A stretch of DNA of 64,000 nucleotides from Arenicellales bacterium (GCA_028284225.1 JANQSD010000002.1:105957-169956); one strand, 5' to 3'. Positions 9,894-18,369 are shown, numbered from the stretch's first letter. The notes: a model not told the origin generated them from the sequence alone. Made by a program: numbers and translations.

Positions 9894-9964
9894 TCAATGT
9901 AAGATTTGCTCCAGTTTAACCTCTTTAGCAACAAACAAAGAGATTGGCACATTAAGCTGGAATG

Positions 9965-10002
9965 AATACCCCGCCCTTCCTTCTCAGGCGGGGTATTTTT
10001 TA
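9965..10002 (+). terminator. Rho-independent terminator after hmuR
   Basis: A perfect 11-bp stem, AATACCCCGCC at 9965–9975 pairing with GGCGGGGTATT at 9987–9997, is followed by a T-run. It lies 70 bp after the hmuR stop. Confidence 0.9.
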
Positions 10003-10069
10003 TTCAACATTGACCAACCATGAATAATTGATAGAATCTCACTGTTTTAGTTGAACTATTTAATCGGGC

Positions 10070-10570
10070 ATGAAAACCAATATTCAAAACGCAATTAATC
10101 AGCAAATTAATCAAGAGCAGTCGGCGGCCTATATATACCTGGGCATGAGTGCGTATTTCGAAAGCGAAAATCTTACTGGATTTGCCAGCTGGTGCCGTGC
10201 CCAGTACGAGGAAGAAATTGCTCACTCAATGCGATTATTCCAATATTTACTTGATAGAGACGGTCAAGTCATCCTGGACACCATTAAGGCACCCAGGATG
10301 CATTTTGATTCACCTTTACACGTATTCCAAGTCGCCTTAAAACAAGAACAAGACAATACCAAATCAATCGATAAAATGTATGAGTTGGCATCAAAAGAAA
10401 ATGATCACGCCACCATCAGCCACTTACAGTGGTTTGTCGATGAGCAGGTTGAAGAAGAAAAAAATGTCAGCGAATGCCTGGCCTTGATTGAACGCGCCGG
10501 TGATGATGCTAATGCGATTCTCTATTTAAACGACAAGTTTGGTGAGCGCACAGCAGCTGATGTTGAGTAA
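10070..10570 (+). CDS. ftnA: non-haem ferritin (FtnA-like)
   Basis: The 166-residue protein stores iron by oxidising Fe(II) at a ferroxidase centre and laying down ferric mineral in a 24-subunit shell. Centre residues in the positions known for E. coli FtnA are E16, Y23, E49 and H52, with EQDNTKSIDKM and QWFVDEQVEEE in the later helices. Length is normal. It is bounded by a terminator upstream and the convergent ybaN-like gene downstream, whose stop is two bases away. No Fur box is seen, as expected for a gene needed when iron is plentiful. Confidence 0.93.
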   Translation: MKTNIQNAINQQINQEQSAAYIYLGMSAYFESENLTGFASWCRAQYEEEIAHSMRLFQYLLDRDGQVILDTIKAPRMHFDSPLHVFQVALKQEQDNTKSIDKMYELASKENDHATISHLQWFVDEQVEEEKNVSECLALIERAGDDANAILYLNDKFGERTAADVE

Positions 10571-10571
10571 C

Positions 10572-10973
10572 TCAGTTATATTCAGTTTTTGGGGTTGAAT
10601 GACCCTCTGGGCGCGTAATAATAAAAACCGCAGAGCAGGAAAGTACTACGATCTGGGTCACCACTACCCACACTGATGCACCCACTAACCATGTAATCAT
10701 TGGTGTCAATACCATTACGGTTAACGCGATAACCTTTGTGCGCCGATCAATGGCGCCATAGCGCTGCCAATTTAGGATCAGTGGACCAAATTTTGGATGA
10801 TTGATAAGCCAATCATGCAACCTCGGTGATGACCGCGCAAAGGCATAAACAGAAACCAGGATAAATGGAGTGGTTGGGACTAGAGGTAGCACCGTACCAA
10901 CAATACCACAGCCTAGCGAGGACATACCGACGAGCAGCCAAATTGTTCTTGCTATTCCATTGACCTTTGCCAT
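10572..10973 (-). CDS. ybaN: DUF454 inner-membrane protein (YbaN-like)
   Basis: This is a 133-residue membrane protein of the YbaN/DUF454 family, whose function is unknown. The N-terminal stretch IWLLVGMSSLGCGIVGTVLPLVPTTPFIL and the following SSPRLHDWLINHPKFGPLI are hallmarks of the family. Its ATG overlaps the stop of the upstream 49-codon gene as TAATG, so the two are likely translationally coupled. Confidence 0.9.
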   Translation of the reverse strand: MAKVNGIARTIWLLVGMSSLGCGIVGTVLPLVPTTPFILVSVYAFARSSPRLHDWLINHPKFGPLILNWQRYGAIDRRTKVIALTVMVLTPMITWLVGASVWVVVTQIVVLSCSAVFIITRPEGHSTPKTEYN

Positions 10974-11122
10974 TAGTTTGACCGCTCTACAAATTTACAA
11001 CAATTTAATTCCAATGATTGATATGAGATTCTGACTTGGTTGCTCGTATCATTTAATGCATTTGCATTATCAAATATTATAACCAAAATGATAATAAACC
11101 AGAGTAAATGATTTTTTCTCAT
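10973..11122 (-). CDS. 49-residue exported peptide, coupled to ybaN
   Basis: A short frame begins at ATG 11120–11122 with GGAG spaced eight bases upstream and ends at TAA 10973–10975, sharing bases with the ybaN start (TAATG). The product begins MRKNHLLWFIIILVIIF and has a likely signal-peptidase site ANA|L near residue 22, leaving about 27 mature residues (through CCKFVERSN) with two adjacent cysteines. Ribosome site, signal peptide and coupling together argue for a real gene. I know no family for it; a lipid- or metal-linked role cannot be read from the sequence. Confidence 0.6.
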   Translation of the reverse strand: MRKNHLLWFIIILVIIFDNANALNDTSNQVRISYQSLELNCCKFVERSN

Positions 11123-11151
11123 CTCACAACTCCGAGCTGCCATAGTAAAAG

Positions 11152-11178
11152 AGTGATACAGGATAAACCTGTATCACT
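11152..11178 (-). terminator. Rho-independent terminator after the FEA1-like gene
   Basis: A perfect 11-bp stem, AGTGATACAGG at 11152–11162 and CCTGTATCACT at 11168–11178, lies 30 bp downstream of the minus-strand gene ending at 11208. A short T-run (CTTTTAC) follows on the minus strand. Confidence 0.8.
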
Positions 11179-11207
11179 TTCCTCCACTTTACGGCAGCTT
11201 CGACCGT

Positions 11208-13217
11208 TTATAACCGGTTCACAATAAAATTAACGATGTAGTAAGCATTAAAGCTTGGCTGTCGATCAAGCAGCCAGCGTTTAAGTAAACGTTCATAGTA
11301 AAAACCTCGTGCATAACTATAAGGCATTACAGCCCTGATATTGGCATAGGCATTTAATTGTGCAATTCGAGCCAATTCAACATCATTGTCAATCAAGGCT
11401 CGACGCATCTGTTTAAGTGAATCATAAGCTACTTTTTTGGCAATTTTCTTTTCGAGTTTGATCAAATTGTAGTACTGTCGTTTAGGAAAACGCTGTTTCT
11501 TTCCACTTTCGTTACATTGATCTATTGGATCTTTGTAAGATGGTGCTAATTTAGACAAACCTTTTTTCAACAAACGGCCTCCCCTGTGCTGTTGGTTTGG
11601 CTTAATTTCGCCTGCTTGCTGATAGAGACCGTTTTGCAAATGGCTGCCATAGTAAATCACAGCAGCAGTATCCCATTGATGAGCCGCTCCTGTTTCACAA
11701 TTGAAATCATTATGATAAAGAGCTGCGATCTTTGCTTTTTTAAGTTTCTTGGCAAACAATTTATGCTGTAATGCCAACAGTCCATTCACTACTGCATCAG
11801 CTCTGGCCGAGTCATCTAATTGAGAAAAATAAGCATTTCCGGCTATTGCTGCATTGATGTAATCCGCCAAATTAACGCCTTTTTGATGATGGGGATTAAA
11901 AGCAGCAATTAACTCCGCTAACGCAGGGATTGATGACTCTGTCTGACCATCGTTAAATACCGCGGCAATCAAATTCCAATCAACAGGATTAGTTGATAAT
12001 AGCCCTATGATTGCGGTGATGTCACTTAGCCGTGCACTGTAATCAAATACATCTGAGACAGCATAGTAACGATCCAAAGAAAAGTATTTTGGTAAAAACT
12101 CAACCGTTCTAGCAAAATCGGGAAACTGACCATTAATCGTTTCGCCCGTCCAGCGAATCGTCTCGCCCGGATCCATAAAACTATCATTTTGATTAAGATC
12201 TACTAGACGCCATACATTATCGTTTTCACTGGCAAACGCGGAAGTTAAGTAAAGCTCACCCGTATATGTAATACCCAATCCCCACGTTAACCCTAGTGGA
12301 TATTCTTCCGGAATTACACTTTCATCCCAAACTTTAGTCGCCTCATCCTGTGAGTCGATCACACCGTTGCCATTAAGATCATCTAGACGATAAATCGTCT
12401 GCAACTCTGCCCTAGTAGAACACTCCTGAATAAATAAGCTGGTACCATCAGTGACAATACCAATACACACCGGTACACCATATGGATTTTCGTTATCAAT
12501 AAAGACTGTTAATTCATCAGCACTGATGACACCGTCTTCATTTACATCCTCTGCTCTAAGTACTGCGTCGGGCTGTGAACCGATAGTATCAACGATGTAA
12601 GCCACATCATCAATCATGGTTATTTCGAATGCTGAAGAAACATTTTCATCATATCCAAGCACGTCGCTTAAGGTCACTGATAAATCCAACCAAACGCCGG
12701 CTTCGCCTTCATCGTTAGCATCGCCATCACCATTTAAATCGATGGTTCGGTAAACAGCATCTTGTGGCCTTGATCGAACACCAGGGTTAACGATATAAAT
12801 ACTTCCATCGTCGGCTTGGTGTAACCCATTGGGAGTCGGTAATGTCAAACCTGCGACATTTTCCTCAGAAAACCATATATTAGCCTCGCCTTCATCATTA
12901 GCATCGCCGTCATTATTTTTATCATCAAGTCGATAAACTGTGTCAGAACCTCCATCGGCCACATAAACATAACCGTCAATTCCGCGGTGTACTGAAAACA
13001 CACTTCGCGTAGGAGTCACCAGACTGGATGAATTGCTTTCATCAAAATAAATCTTGGTTTCACCTTCATCGGCAGCATCACCGTCATTGTTTAAATCTTG
13101 AGTAACAAACAAAGTATCTAAAGTCAAATCACTGACTACCAGACTACCTTTTTGTGAGGCGGATACTGAAAAAGCAAGTAAGAATTGAACGATAAAAACT
13201 GAGAAAAAGAGACGCAT
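11208..13217 (-). CDS. exported propeller-like/FEA1-like iron-responsive protein
   Basis: This 669-residue exported protein has signal peptide MRLFFSVFIVQFLLAFSVSAS. Residues about 25–380 are propeller-like: repeated blades (GYVYVADGGSDTVYRLDD) punctuated by six acidic EF-hand-like loops such as DLNNDGDAADEGE, DKNNDGDANDEGE, DLNGDGDANDEGE, DVNEDGVISADE and DLNGNGVIDSQDE. Residues about 390–669 resemble the FEA1 'low iron-inducible periplasmic protein' family known from green algae: LLSTNPVDWNLIAAVFNDG, YINAAIAGNAYF, GAAHQWDTAAVIYYGS and a late helix near YSYARGFYYERLL. That match is from memory, not an alignment. A strong Fur-type site lies 25 bp upstream, so iron-starvation expression is likely. 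The likely role is capture or handling of iron outside the cytoplasm. Confidence 0.65.
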   Translation of the reverse strand: MRLFFSVFIVQFLLAFSVSASQKGSLVVSDLTLDTLFVTQDLNNDGDAADEGETKIYFDESNSSSLVTPTRSVFSVHRGIDGYVYVADGGSDTVYRLDDKNNDGDANDEGEANIWFSEENVAGLTLPTPNGLHQADDGSIYIVNPGVRSRPQDAVYRTIDLNGDGDANDEGEAGVWLDLSVTLSDVLGYDENVSSAFEITMIDDVAYIVDTIGSQPDAVLRAEDVNEDGVISADELTVFIDNENPYGVPVCIGIVTDGTSLFIQECSTRAELQTIYRLDDLNGNGVIDSQDEATKVWDESVIPEEYPLGLTWGLGITYTGELYLTSAFASENDNVWRLVDLNQNDSFMDPGETIRWTGETINGQFPDFARTVEFLPKYFSLDRYYAVSDVFDYSARLSDITAIIGLLSTNPVDWNLIAAVFNDGQTESSIPALAELIAAFNPHHQKGVNLADYINAAIAGNAYFSQLDDSARADAVVNGLLALQHKLFAKKLKKAKIAALYHNDFNCETGAAHQWDTAAVIYYGSHLQNGLYQQAGEIKPNQQHRGGRLLKKGLSKLAPSYKDPIDQCNESGKKQRFPKRQYYNLIKLEKKIAKKVAYDSLKQMRRALIDNDVELARIAQLNAYANIRAVMPYSYARGFYYERLLKRWLLDRQPSFNAYYIVNFIVNRL

Positions 13218-13241
13218 AAAAAATCCTTTGGTTGCAAATCT

Positions 13242-13264
13242 AAATGAGAATGATTATTATTTAC
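13242..13264. promoter_or_regulatory. Fur-box-like site in a divergent promoter
   Basis: AATGAGAATGATTATTATT, one of the best Fur matches in the window, lies 25 bp upstream of the FEA1-like gene and 66 bp upstream of the divergent FagA-like gene. It could repress both. Confidence 0.8.
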
Positions 13265-13329
13265 ATAATTAAATCGTTGTCAATTTATTTGTACCAATTA
13301 GTGCAAATAAAGTTAGCCAGGTAATTTTT

Positions 13330-13686
13330 ATGACCACTCAACTCGAATGTGCAGTTATCTCAAAATGGTACGAAAATGCCAGACGCGTCAGGTATTTTCA
13401 TATTCCCAATGATACTCAAGCAATTAATGAATATTTAGACTCCGGCCAACAAGTTATACGCAAGTATTCTGTAGATTCAGCCCACGATGTTTATTTAACT
13501 GAATACAATGTTTTGTTAGAAACCATGTGCGACACCTTAATTCCCAGCAACTGGCGGCAGCTTTGTAGCGATAACATCACCAAAATTCTGATCAGACTTA
13601 GAGCTCTGGCATACACCAAAGAAGAAATTCTATTAACGCAGACTTTGTCAAAAGAACATAAAACTCTAGAAAAGTATTTTGTTTGA
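13330..13686 (+). CDS. FagA-like small cytoplasmic protein, copy 1
   Basis: This is a 118-residue protein without signal or membrane segment. Its C-terminal half (LLETMCDTLIPSNWRQLCSDNI) matches the protein at 16715–17110 (LLETVADELIPAHWRCLCLDNI), which sits directly upstream of fumC. That fumC-linked position is where Pseudomonas carries the Fur-associated gene fagA, so both may be FagA relatives; the family link is inference. It is preceded by a Fur-type site and followed 59 bp later by an exported-protein gene in the same direction. Biochemical role unknown. Confidence 0.6.
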   Translation: MTTQLECAVISKWYENARRVRYFHIPNDTQAINEYLDSGQQVIRKYSVDSAHDVYLTEYNVLLETMCDTLIPSNWRQLCSDNITKILIRLRALAYTKEEILLTQTLSKEHKTLEKYFV

Positions 13687-13745
13687 TGAAGTTGCCTTAA
13701 CACTTTGTCAGTTGTTTGACTAATAGTTTTTAAAAGGAGTAGAAA

Positions 13746-14516
13746 ATGAAATTTATTAAGTCCGCGAAAGCAGTAATCAGCTCTTTTGCTTTTTTATCGT
13801 TGATAGGTGGCTATGTCATCACAGCACATGCCCACCATCGTTCTTGCTCGGTTGAAGCATACAATTTTTTCTGGAGCGGTCAAATTGCCGGTTTTATGGT
13901 GAACGGCAGGTTTAGTTTTAACGGTAACGCTATTCCTGAAAACGGCATAATTCGTGAAGGCGATCTATTATCCTTAGACGTTTCTTTTTATGATCCCAAA
14001 GGCCGCCTGCTACGAACCTATAAGGATAACCAGAGAAAACCAGTTGACAGCAGCGGTAACCCTTACTTGAATTTTGCTTTCGACACGATAACACGAACAC
14101 TTCTACAAGATGGGACCTGGAAAGTAGATGACGACGGACGTTATCGAAACGGCTTTATGATGGGCGAAGGTAACCCAGACCTTAGGAATGTGCCCAATTC
14201 ACAAACAGGATTAGCCTTCTGGTCCAGGCCGGCTGACGATAAAGTACCGCATCTGCATGTTGATGACTGGGCTGATCAACTGATTGACCCTGACACTGGA
14301 CTACCCTACCCAACAGCTTTCAGCAGTCACGAAGACGTTGCCTTTATCTACGAAACAACACAACAACTCTTGGATAAACCAGGCAAGGTTAAAATCGATC
14401 CGGTAGCCACCGATGTTGGTGCCTTCGGAGAAAAGGTCCGAGTAATGAAAGCTGACCGCAGTTACAAAGATCGCCGGGATTATATAAGGTGTCTTCGAGC
14501 AAATACGAGATATTAA
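13746..14516 (+). CDS. exported protein of unknown function
   Basis: The 256-residue product has an AGGAG ribosome site and a signal peptide ending near VITAHA|HH. The mature protein starts with a His-rich HHRSC, and a second cysteine lies near the C-terminus (DYIRCLRANTRY), so one disulfide is possible. Middle segments (SGQIAGFMVNGRFSFNG, REGDLLSLDVSFYDPKG) suggest β-strands. I recognise no family. It is probably co-transcribed with the FagA-like gene from the Fur-controlled divergent promoter, which suggests an extracytoplasmic role in iron limitation. Confidence 0.75.
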   Translation: MKFIKSAKAVISSFAFLSLIGGYVITAHAHHRSCSVEAYNFFWSGQIAGFMVNGRFSFNGNAIPENGIIREGDLLSLDVSFYDPKGRLLRTYKDNQRKPVDSSGNPYLNFAFDTITRTLLQDGTWKVDDDGRYRNGFMMGEGNPDLRNVPNSQTGLAFWSRPADDKVPHLHVDDWADQLIDPDTGLPYPTAFSSHEDVAFIYETTQQLLDKPGKVKIDPVATDVGAFGEKVRVMKADRSYKDRRDYIRCLRANTRY

Positions 14517-14540
14517 GCATCAAGAGCAAAAATTCTTTAT

Positions 14541-14688
14541 ATTAGAACCTAGCTCAAATTAGTCGAGCGACGTTCAGACAAGGGCAAATCTGAGCGAAAA
14601 AACACAGCTTACTTAACGTAAGTGAGCATTTTGAGCGATCTTTTAACGATGTATCAACGAGCGCAAGCTTTTCGAGATAGGTTCTAAT
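14541..14688. mobile_element. 148-bp MITE-like element (family A)
   Basis: The element is bounded by 15-bp inverted repeats with one mismatch: ATTAGAACCTAGCTC at 14541–14555 and, inverted, ATTAGAACCTATCTC at 14674–14688. TA dinucleotides sit at both ends. Inside are short palindromic stretches (TTACTTAACGTAAGT) and no coding frame. It lies in the 208-bp gap between two convergent genes. A degenerate copy occurs at about 5448–5552. It would need a transposase supplied elsewhere. Confidence 0.7.
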
Positions 14689-14724
14689 AAAACTGGCGAT
14701 TGCTACCCATACCTGGCCACAGCA

Positions 14725-15180
14725 TTATTCCGTGACAATTAATTTACCGGCCATAATTGCCGAATGTCCTGGAAAAGAACAAATATAACTATAGTCGCCA
14801 TCCGTTGTTAATGCTGCAGTTGAAAATGTCACTGACGTTTCTTCTCCACCACCGATAACAGTAGTTGCCGCCAATACACGGTCGTCATTCTGTGGCACAT
14901 AATTATTCTCTAATCCCGCATCAATGCCTGCCGTAGCCACATCATCTTTATTTGCTGTTTCGGTGAGCACCCAATTATGCCCCATTGACTGAGCAGGTAA
15001 TTGACCAACATGCTTCAATGTTAACGTCACATTTTCACATTGTGACTTGGAAACACTTAACTCGCTCAAGCTAAATTGCAATTGATCATTACCTTCAATT
15101 TCAAGGGCACATTCGTCCGCATTGACGACTGAGGCCGCGCCAAACAGGCCCATGAATAAGAAATTTCGAAGTTTAGTCAT
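14725..15180 (-). CDS. azu: azurin, blue copper electron carrier
   Basis: This is a 151-residue periplasmic cupredoxin with signal peptide ending VVNA|DE. Type-1 copper ligands are in the expected azurin places: H57 in LKHVGQLP, then C134, H139 and M143 in YICSFPGHSAIMAG; the azurin signature SMGHNWVLT follows the first histidine. It carries electrons between periplasmic redox partners and may protect against oxidative stress. It follows fumC by 130 bp in the same direction, probably with its own promoter. Confidence 0.95.
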   Translation of the reverse strand: MTKLRNFLFMGLFGAASVVNADECALEIEGNDQLQFSLSELSVSKSQCENVTLTLKHVGQLPAQSMGHNWVLTETANKDDVATAGIDAGLENNYVPQNDDRVLAATTVIGGGEETSVTFSTAALTTDGDYSYICSFPGHSAIMAGKLIVTE

Positions 15181-15310
15181 ACAATGATCTCCAAAGTTAT
15201 ATAGATGTAGTTAAAGGTTTTTTTAGCAAAGCTATCGTAAAATTCTCGATGTGAAAAAGCCGTGAAAACCGTAAAGTAAATAAATCAAAACCAGACATTT
15301 TTCTAAACTA

Positions 15311-16693
15311 TCAACTTTGCACCCCACCCTGGGTGAGTTTAGCTGGATCAAGCAAACGCTCAAGCTCGGCAGTGCTGAGGTCAGTTTGCTCATTGGCCAC
15401 ATCAATGATCGGACGGCCTTCTTGGTAAGCAATTTTAGCAATCTCAGCCGCTTTCAAATAACCAATAATCGGATTCAATGCTGTCACCAAAATCGGATTT
15501 CTCGATAAGGCTTTGTTTAATGTCTCTTCTCTAACTGTAAAGGTCGCGATGGCTTTTTCTGCCAGCAAATGACTGACGTTGCTCAACAACTCAAGGCTTT
15601 CCAACAAATTCCTGGCGACCAATGGCAACATCACATTTAATTCAAAATTTCCGGACTGACCGGCCACGGTGATAGCCGTGTCATTACCGATCACTTGCGC
15701 AGCAACCATGGCAGTGGCTTCAGGAATCACAGGATTCACTTTACCCGGCATAATAGACGAGCCCGGCTGCAAGGCTTGTAACTCGATCTCACCGAGCCCT
15801 GCCAGCGGTCCTGAATTCATCCAGCGCAAATCATTGGCGACTTTCATTAACGAAACAGCAGTCGTTTTCAGTTGACCGGAAAGTGCTACCGCAATATCCA
15901 TCGATCCAATATGGGTAAAGAAATTCTTGGCTGGGATAAAATGAATATTGGTTTTTTGACTCAGGGCAATATTGAACTCGGTGGCAAAGGCCGGATGGGC
16001 ATTGATTCCAGTTCCAACCGCTGTACCACCTTGCGCCAGGCTTTGCAGACTCGGTTGCAACTGCTCTAAATGCTGAATATTCTGCCCAATTTGATCAGCC
16101 CAGGCATTCAATGTTTGGCTCATTCGCACCGGCATAGCGTCCATTAAATGGGTGCGACCCGTCTTAACATGATGATCGATACTTTGAGCCTTGGTGTGAA
16201 TGGTCTCAGAGAGTTTGTTCAATGCCGGCAACAGCCTCTCTTCAAGTTCTATAGCCGCACTAATATGGATGGCGGAGGGAATGATATCGTTACTACTTTG
16301 ACCATAATTTATGTGGTCATTGGCACCAACAGGTTCGCCATACAAACGCGTGGCTAGCGTTGCCAATACTTCATTGGCATTCATATTCGAACTGGTTCCC
16401 GAACCGGTTTGAAACACATCGACTGGGAAGTGCTGCATAAAATTCCCCTCAAGCAAGGAATCAACTGCCTGACATATACATTTCCCCATTGCAGTCGGAA
16501 TCAATTCAAGCTCACTGTTTGCCGTTGCTGCTGCATATTTCGCCAGCAATAAAGCATTAATAAATGCCACTGGCATGCGCTGACCACTAATCGGAAAATT
16601 ATTGACTGCGCGCTGAGTTTGTGCGGCATACAAAGCATCTGCTGGAACCTCGAGTTCACCCATGCTGTCTTTTTCAATGCGAGTTTGAGACAT
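15311..16693 (-). CDS. fumC: class II fumarase, iron-independent
   Basis: The 460-residue enzyme interconverts fumarate and malate without an iron–sulfur cluster, so it replaces iron-dependent fumarase during iron or oxidative stress. The superfamily signature GSSIMPGKVN is at residues 311–320 and the catalytic-site region GRTHLMDAMP at about 179–188. It starts 21 bp after the FagA-like gene, the same pairing as the Fur-regulated fagA-fumC operon of Pseudomonas. No sodA follows here; azurin does. Confidence 0.95.
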   Translation of the reverse strand: MSQTRIEKDSMGELEVPADALYAAQTQRAVNNFPISGQRMPVAFINALLLAKYAAATANSELELIPTAMGKCICQAVDSLLEGNFMQHFPVDVFQTGSGTSSNMNANEVLATLATRLYGEPVGANDHINYGQSSNDIIPSAIHISAAIELEERLLPALNKLSETIHTKAQSIDHHVKTGRTHLMDAMPVRMSQTLNAWADQIGQNIQHLEQLQPSLQSLAQGGTAVGTGINAHPAFATEFNIALSQKTNIHFIPAKNFFTHIGSMDIAVALSGQLKTTAVSLMKVANDLRWMNSGPLAGLGEIELQALQPGSSIMPGKVNPVIPEATAMVAAQVIGNDTAITVAGQSGNFELNVMLPLVARNLLESLELLSNVSHLLAEKAIATFTVREETLNKALSRNPILVTALNPIIGYLKAAEIAKIAYQEGRPIIDVANEQTDLSTAELERLLDPAKLTQGGVQS

Positions 16694-16714
16694 GGTTATT
16701 CCTGTTAAAAACTA

Positions 16715-17110
16715 TTAATAGTAAAGGCTGTGTTCAACATATCGTGTCGTAATGGACAATTCATTGAACAGGCGCTTAAGACGCAGCTCAGATTCCTCAT
16801 CGTTGGAAATCTTCTGCAACGAACACAAGGGTTTATAGATATTATCCAAGCACAAACAGCGCCAATGTGCAGGAATCAGCTCATCTGCCACAGTTTCCAA
16901 GAGCAATTTAAACTGTTCTTCGTGGTGTTGCCGGAGTTGAGATATGGAGCTTTGATACGGATTAGGCGAATCCAACGAAAACCATAATCTAATCAACGCC
17001 GGGTTGTCCGGCTCAGTGCCAAAACGAATTTTATCGCGCAGCACCTCTAAACTTAGATTATCACTTATGCCAGTTATATTGGCCACTTGTTGTGTAATTG
17101 ATTGTTTCAT
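16715..17110 (-). CDS. FagA-like small cytoplasmic protein, copy 2 (upstream of fumC)
   Basis: The protein has 131 residues and no signal peptide or membrane segment. The core FKLLLETVADELIPAHWR and CLCLDN parallels the copy at 13330–13686. Its place immediately before fumC is that of fagA in Pseudomonas. The gene begins 33 bp after a DUF6607-like gene ends, so the order DUF6607–fagA–fumC may be one transcript. Function unknown. Confidence 0.6.
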   Translation of the reverse strand: MKQSITQQVANITGISDNLSLEVLRDKIRFGTEPDNPALIRLWFSLDSPNPYQSSISQLRQHHEEQFKLLLETVADELIPAHWRCLCLDNIYKPLCSLQKISNDEESELRLKRLFNELSITTRYVEHSLYY

Positions 17111-17142
17111 TAATTAAAAATGCAACATAAAAATATTTATGC

Positions 17143-18264
17143 TTAATACTCGATAAAGCGTTTCAGTGTTTGTTGAATGAACTCGCGGCCTTGCGCTGGA
17201 TCATAGTCCGCTTCCGAAAGTTTATCGGCATACTCGAACATATATTTATAAAGTTCACGATCATCGACTTTACGCTTTAACCGAAAACCCGATTTCGTTT
17301 GTTGGATTTGTTGCCATGCCTGGCGAACATCAAGCCAAAAGTCGGAGGTTTGCTGCCAAAACAAATCACCGGCGGAAAAGTCATGATCGACTATTCGTTC
17401 ATATCTTGCCAGGCCAGCTTCTCGCGCTAAATAAGGTATTATTGGATCCGGCAGGCCAGCATCAGTGAGCACTGTTTTTAAATTATCCTCTTCTTGGACC
17501 CACCCCGTCGGTGTAATGGTATGGCGGTTAGTGCCAACCAGAACATGATAGTCATTGCGGACACTGTATTCACGCCTGGGCAATGGCCGCCAGGTCTGCT
17601 CACTTTGCCAACTTGAGTAACCCCCTTCATGCCGCCAGCTGCCGATAGCCTGGTAACGCGGGGAATCATCAACTTGATATACAGCTTGTGACCAACTGCC
17701 TTGCACTTGTTCGGGAGTAAACGTTTTACGCTGCCAGCCTTGATGGCCCGCATAAACAGTGATTGAAGTATTTTCATAGCGCCAATCCTGACGCCAGTGC
17801 TTAATCACTACCGGTTCAGAAATTACGCCTTCGCCCATATCAAAAAACATCACCATGATATGCTGTAAGCTGATAAATCTTTCTTCATCCGCCAAGACAT
17901 AAATATATTCCGTACCCCAACTTTGGTAGGGCCTGTCAGGAACATAGTCAGCCGTAAAACCAACTGTTTCGATGAAATCAAAACTGACTCGATAAGGGCC
18001 AGCCATGGCTAGAATCGCCCGTCGATCTCGCTCACGCTTGCTGATTTGGGGCTCTTGAATTGACTGCCATGCACTGCCGGGTGTTTTGTCCAGTTTAATT
18101 TCACTACCCTTGGTCGTTCCACCACGTGGCTTTATGCCTCCACCATCAGAATAAGGCCAGGAAAAAGTATATTGCTGCTCTGCCGTTGTCTGTTTGTGGG
18201 TTTCATCATAGGCAGCTAGATTAACCGTAAACATTAACAACACTGCATAAACTAATCGTTTCAT
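17143..18264 (-). CDS. exported protein, DUF6607-like
   Basis: The gene encodes an exported protein of 373 residues with no enzymatic role known. The ATG at 18262–18264 gives a clean signal peptide (MKRLVYAVLLMFTVNLAA) and has AGGA ten bases upstream, so an 11-codon TTG extension is rejected. Motifs that I associate with DUF6607 are FSWPYSDGGGIKPRGGTTKG, RDRRAILAMAGPYRVSFDFIET and WRHEGGYSSWQSEQTWRPLPRREYS. It is rich in Trp and Tyr and probably β-structured. Context with fumC and FagA suggests an iron-stress link. Confidence 0.7.
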   Translation of the reverse strand: MKRLVYAVLLMFTVNLAAYDETHKQTTAEQQYTFSWPYSDGGGIKPRGGTTKGSEIKLDKTPGSAWQSIQEPQISKRERDRRAILAMAGPYRVSFDFIETVGFTADYVPDRPYQSWGTEYIYVLADEERFISLQHIMVMFFDMGEGVISEPVVIKHWRQDWRYENTSITVYAGHQGWQRKTFTPEQVQGSWSQAVYQVDDSPRYQAIGSWRHEGGYSSWQSEQTWRPLPRREYSVRNDYHVLVGTNRHTITPTGWVQEEDNLKTVLTDAGLPDPIIPYLAREAGLARYERIVDHDFSAGDLFWQQTSDFWLDVRQAWQQIQQTKSGFRLKRKVDDRELYKYMFEYADKLSEADYDPAQGREFIQQTLKRFIEY

Positions 18265-18340
18265 TAACGCATTTCCTGGTTTACTTTTGCTTTGCAATAA
18301 TAGAAATACCCATCCATTTACTTAGCTCAACTTAACAAAA

Positions 18341-18369
18341 AAACGGGTAGCCTCGACAGCTACCCGTTT
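18341..18369 (-). terminator. Rho-independent terminator after the porin gene
   Basis: An 11-bp perfect stem, AAACGGGTAGC at 18341–18351 and GCTACCCGTTT at 18359–18369, is followed on the minus strand by seven T. It lies 25 bp past the porin stop. Confidence 0.92.

Noticed and set aside
18265..18297. TTG start extending the DUF6607-like protein by 11 residues
   Set aside because: The downstream ATG has a proper AGGA site and yields a clean signal peptide.
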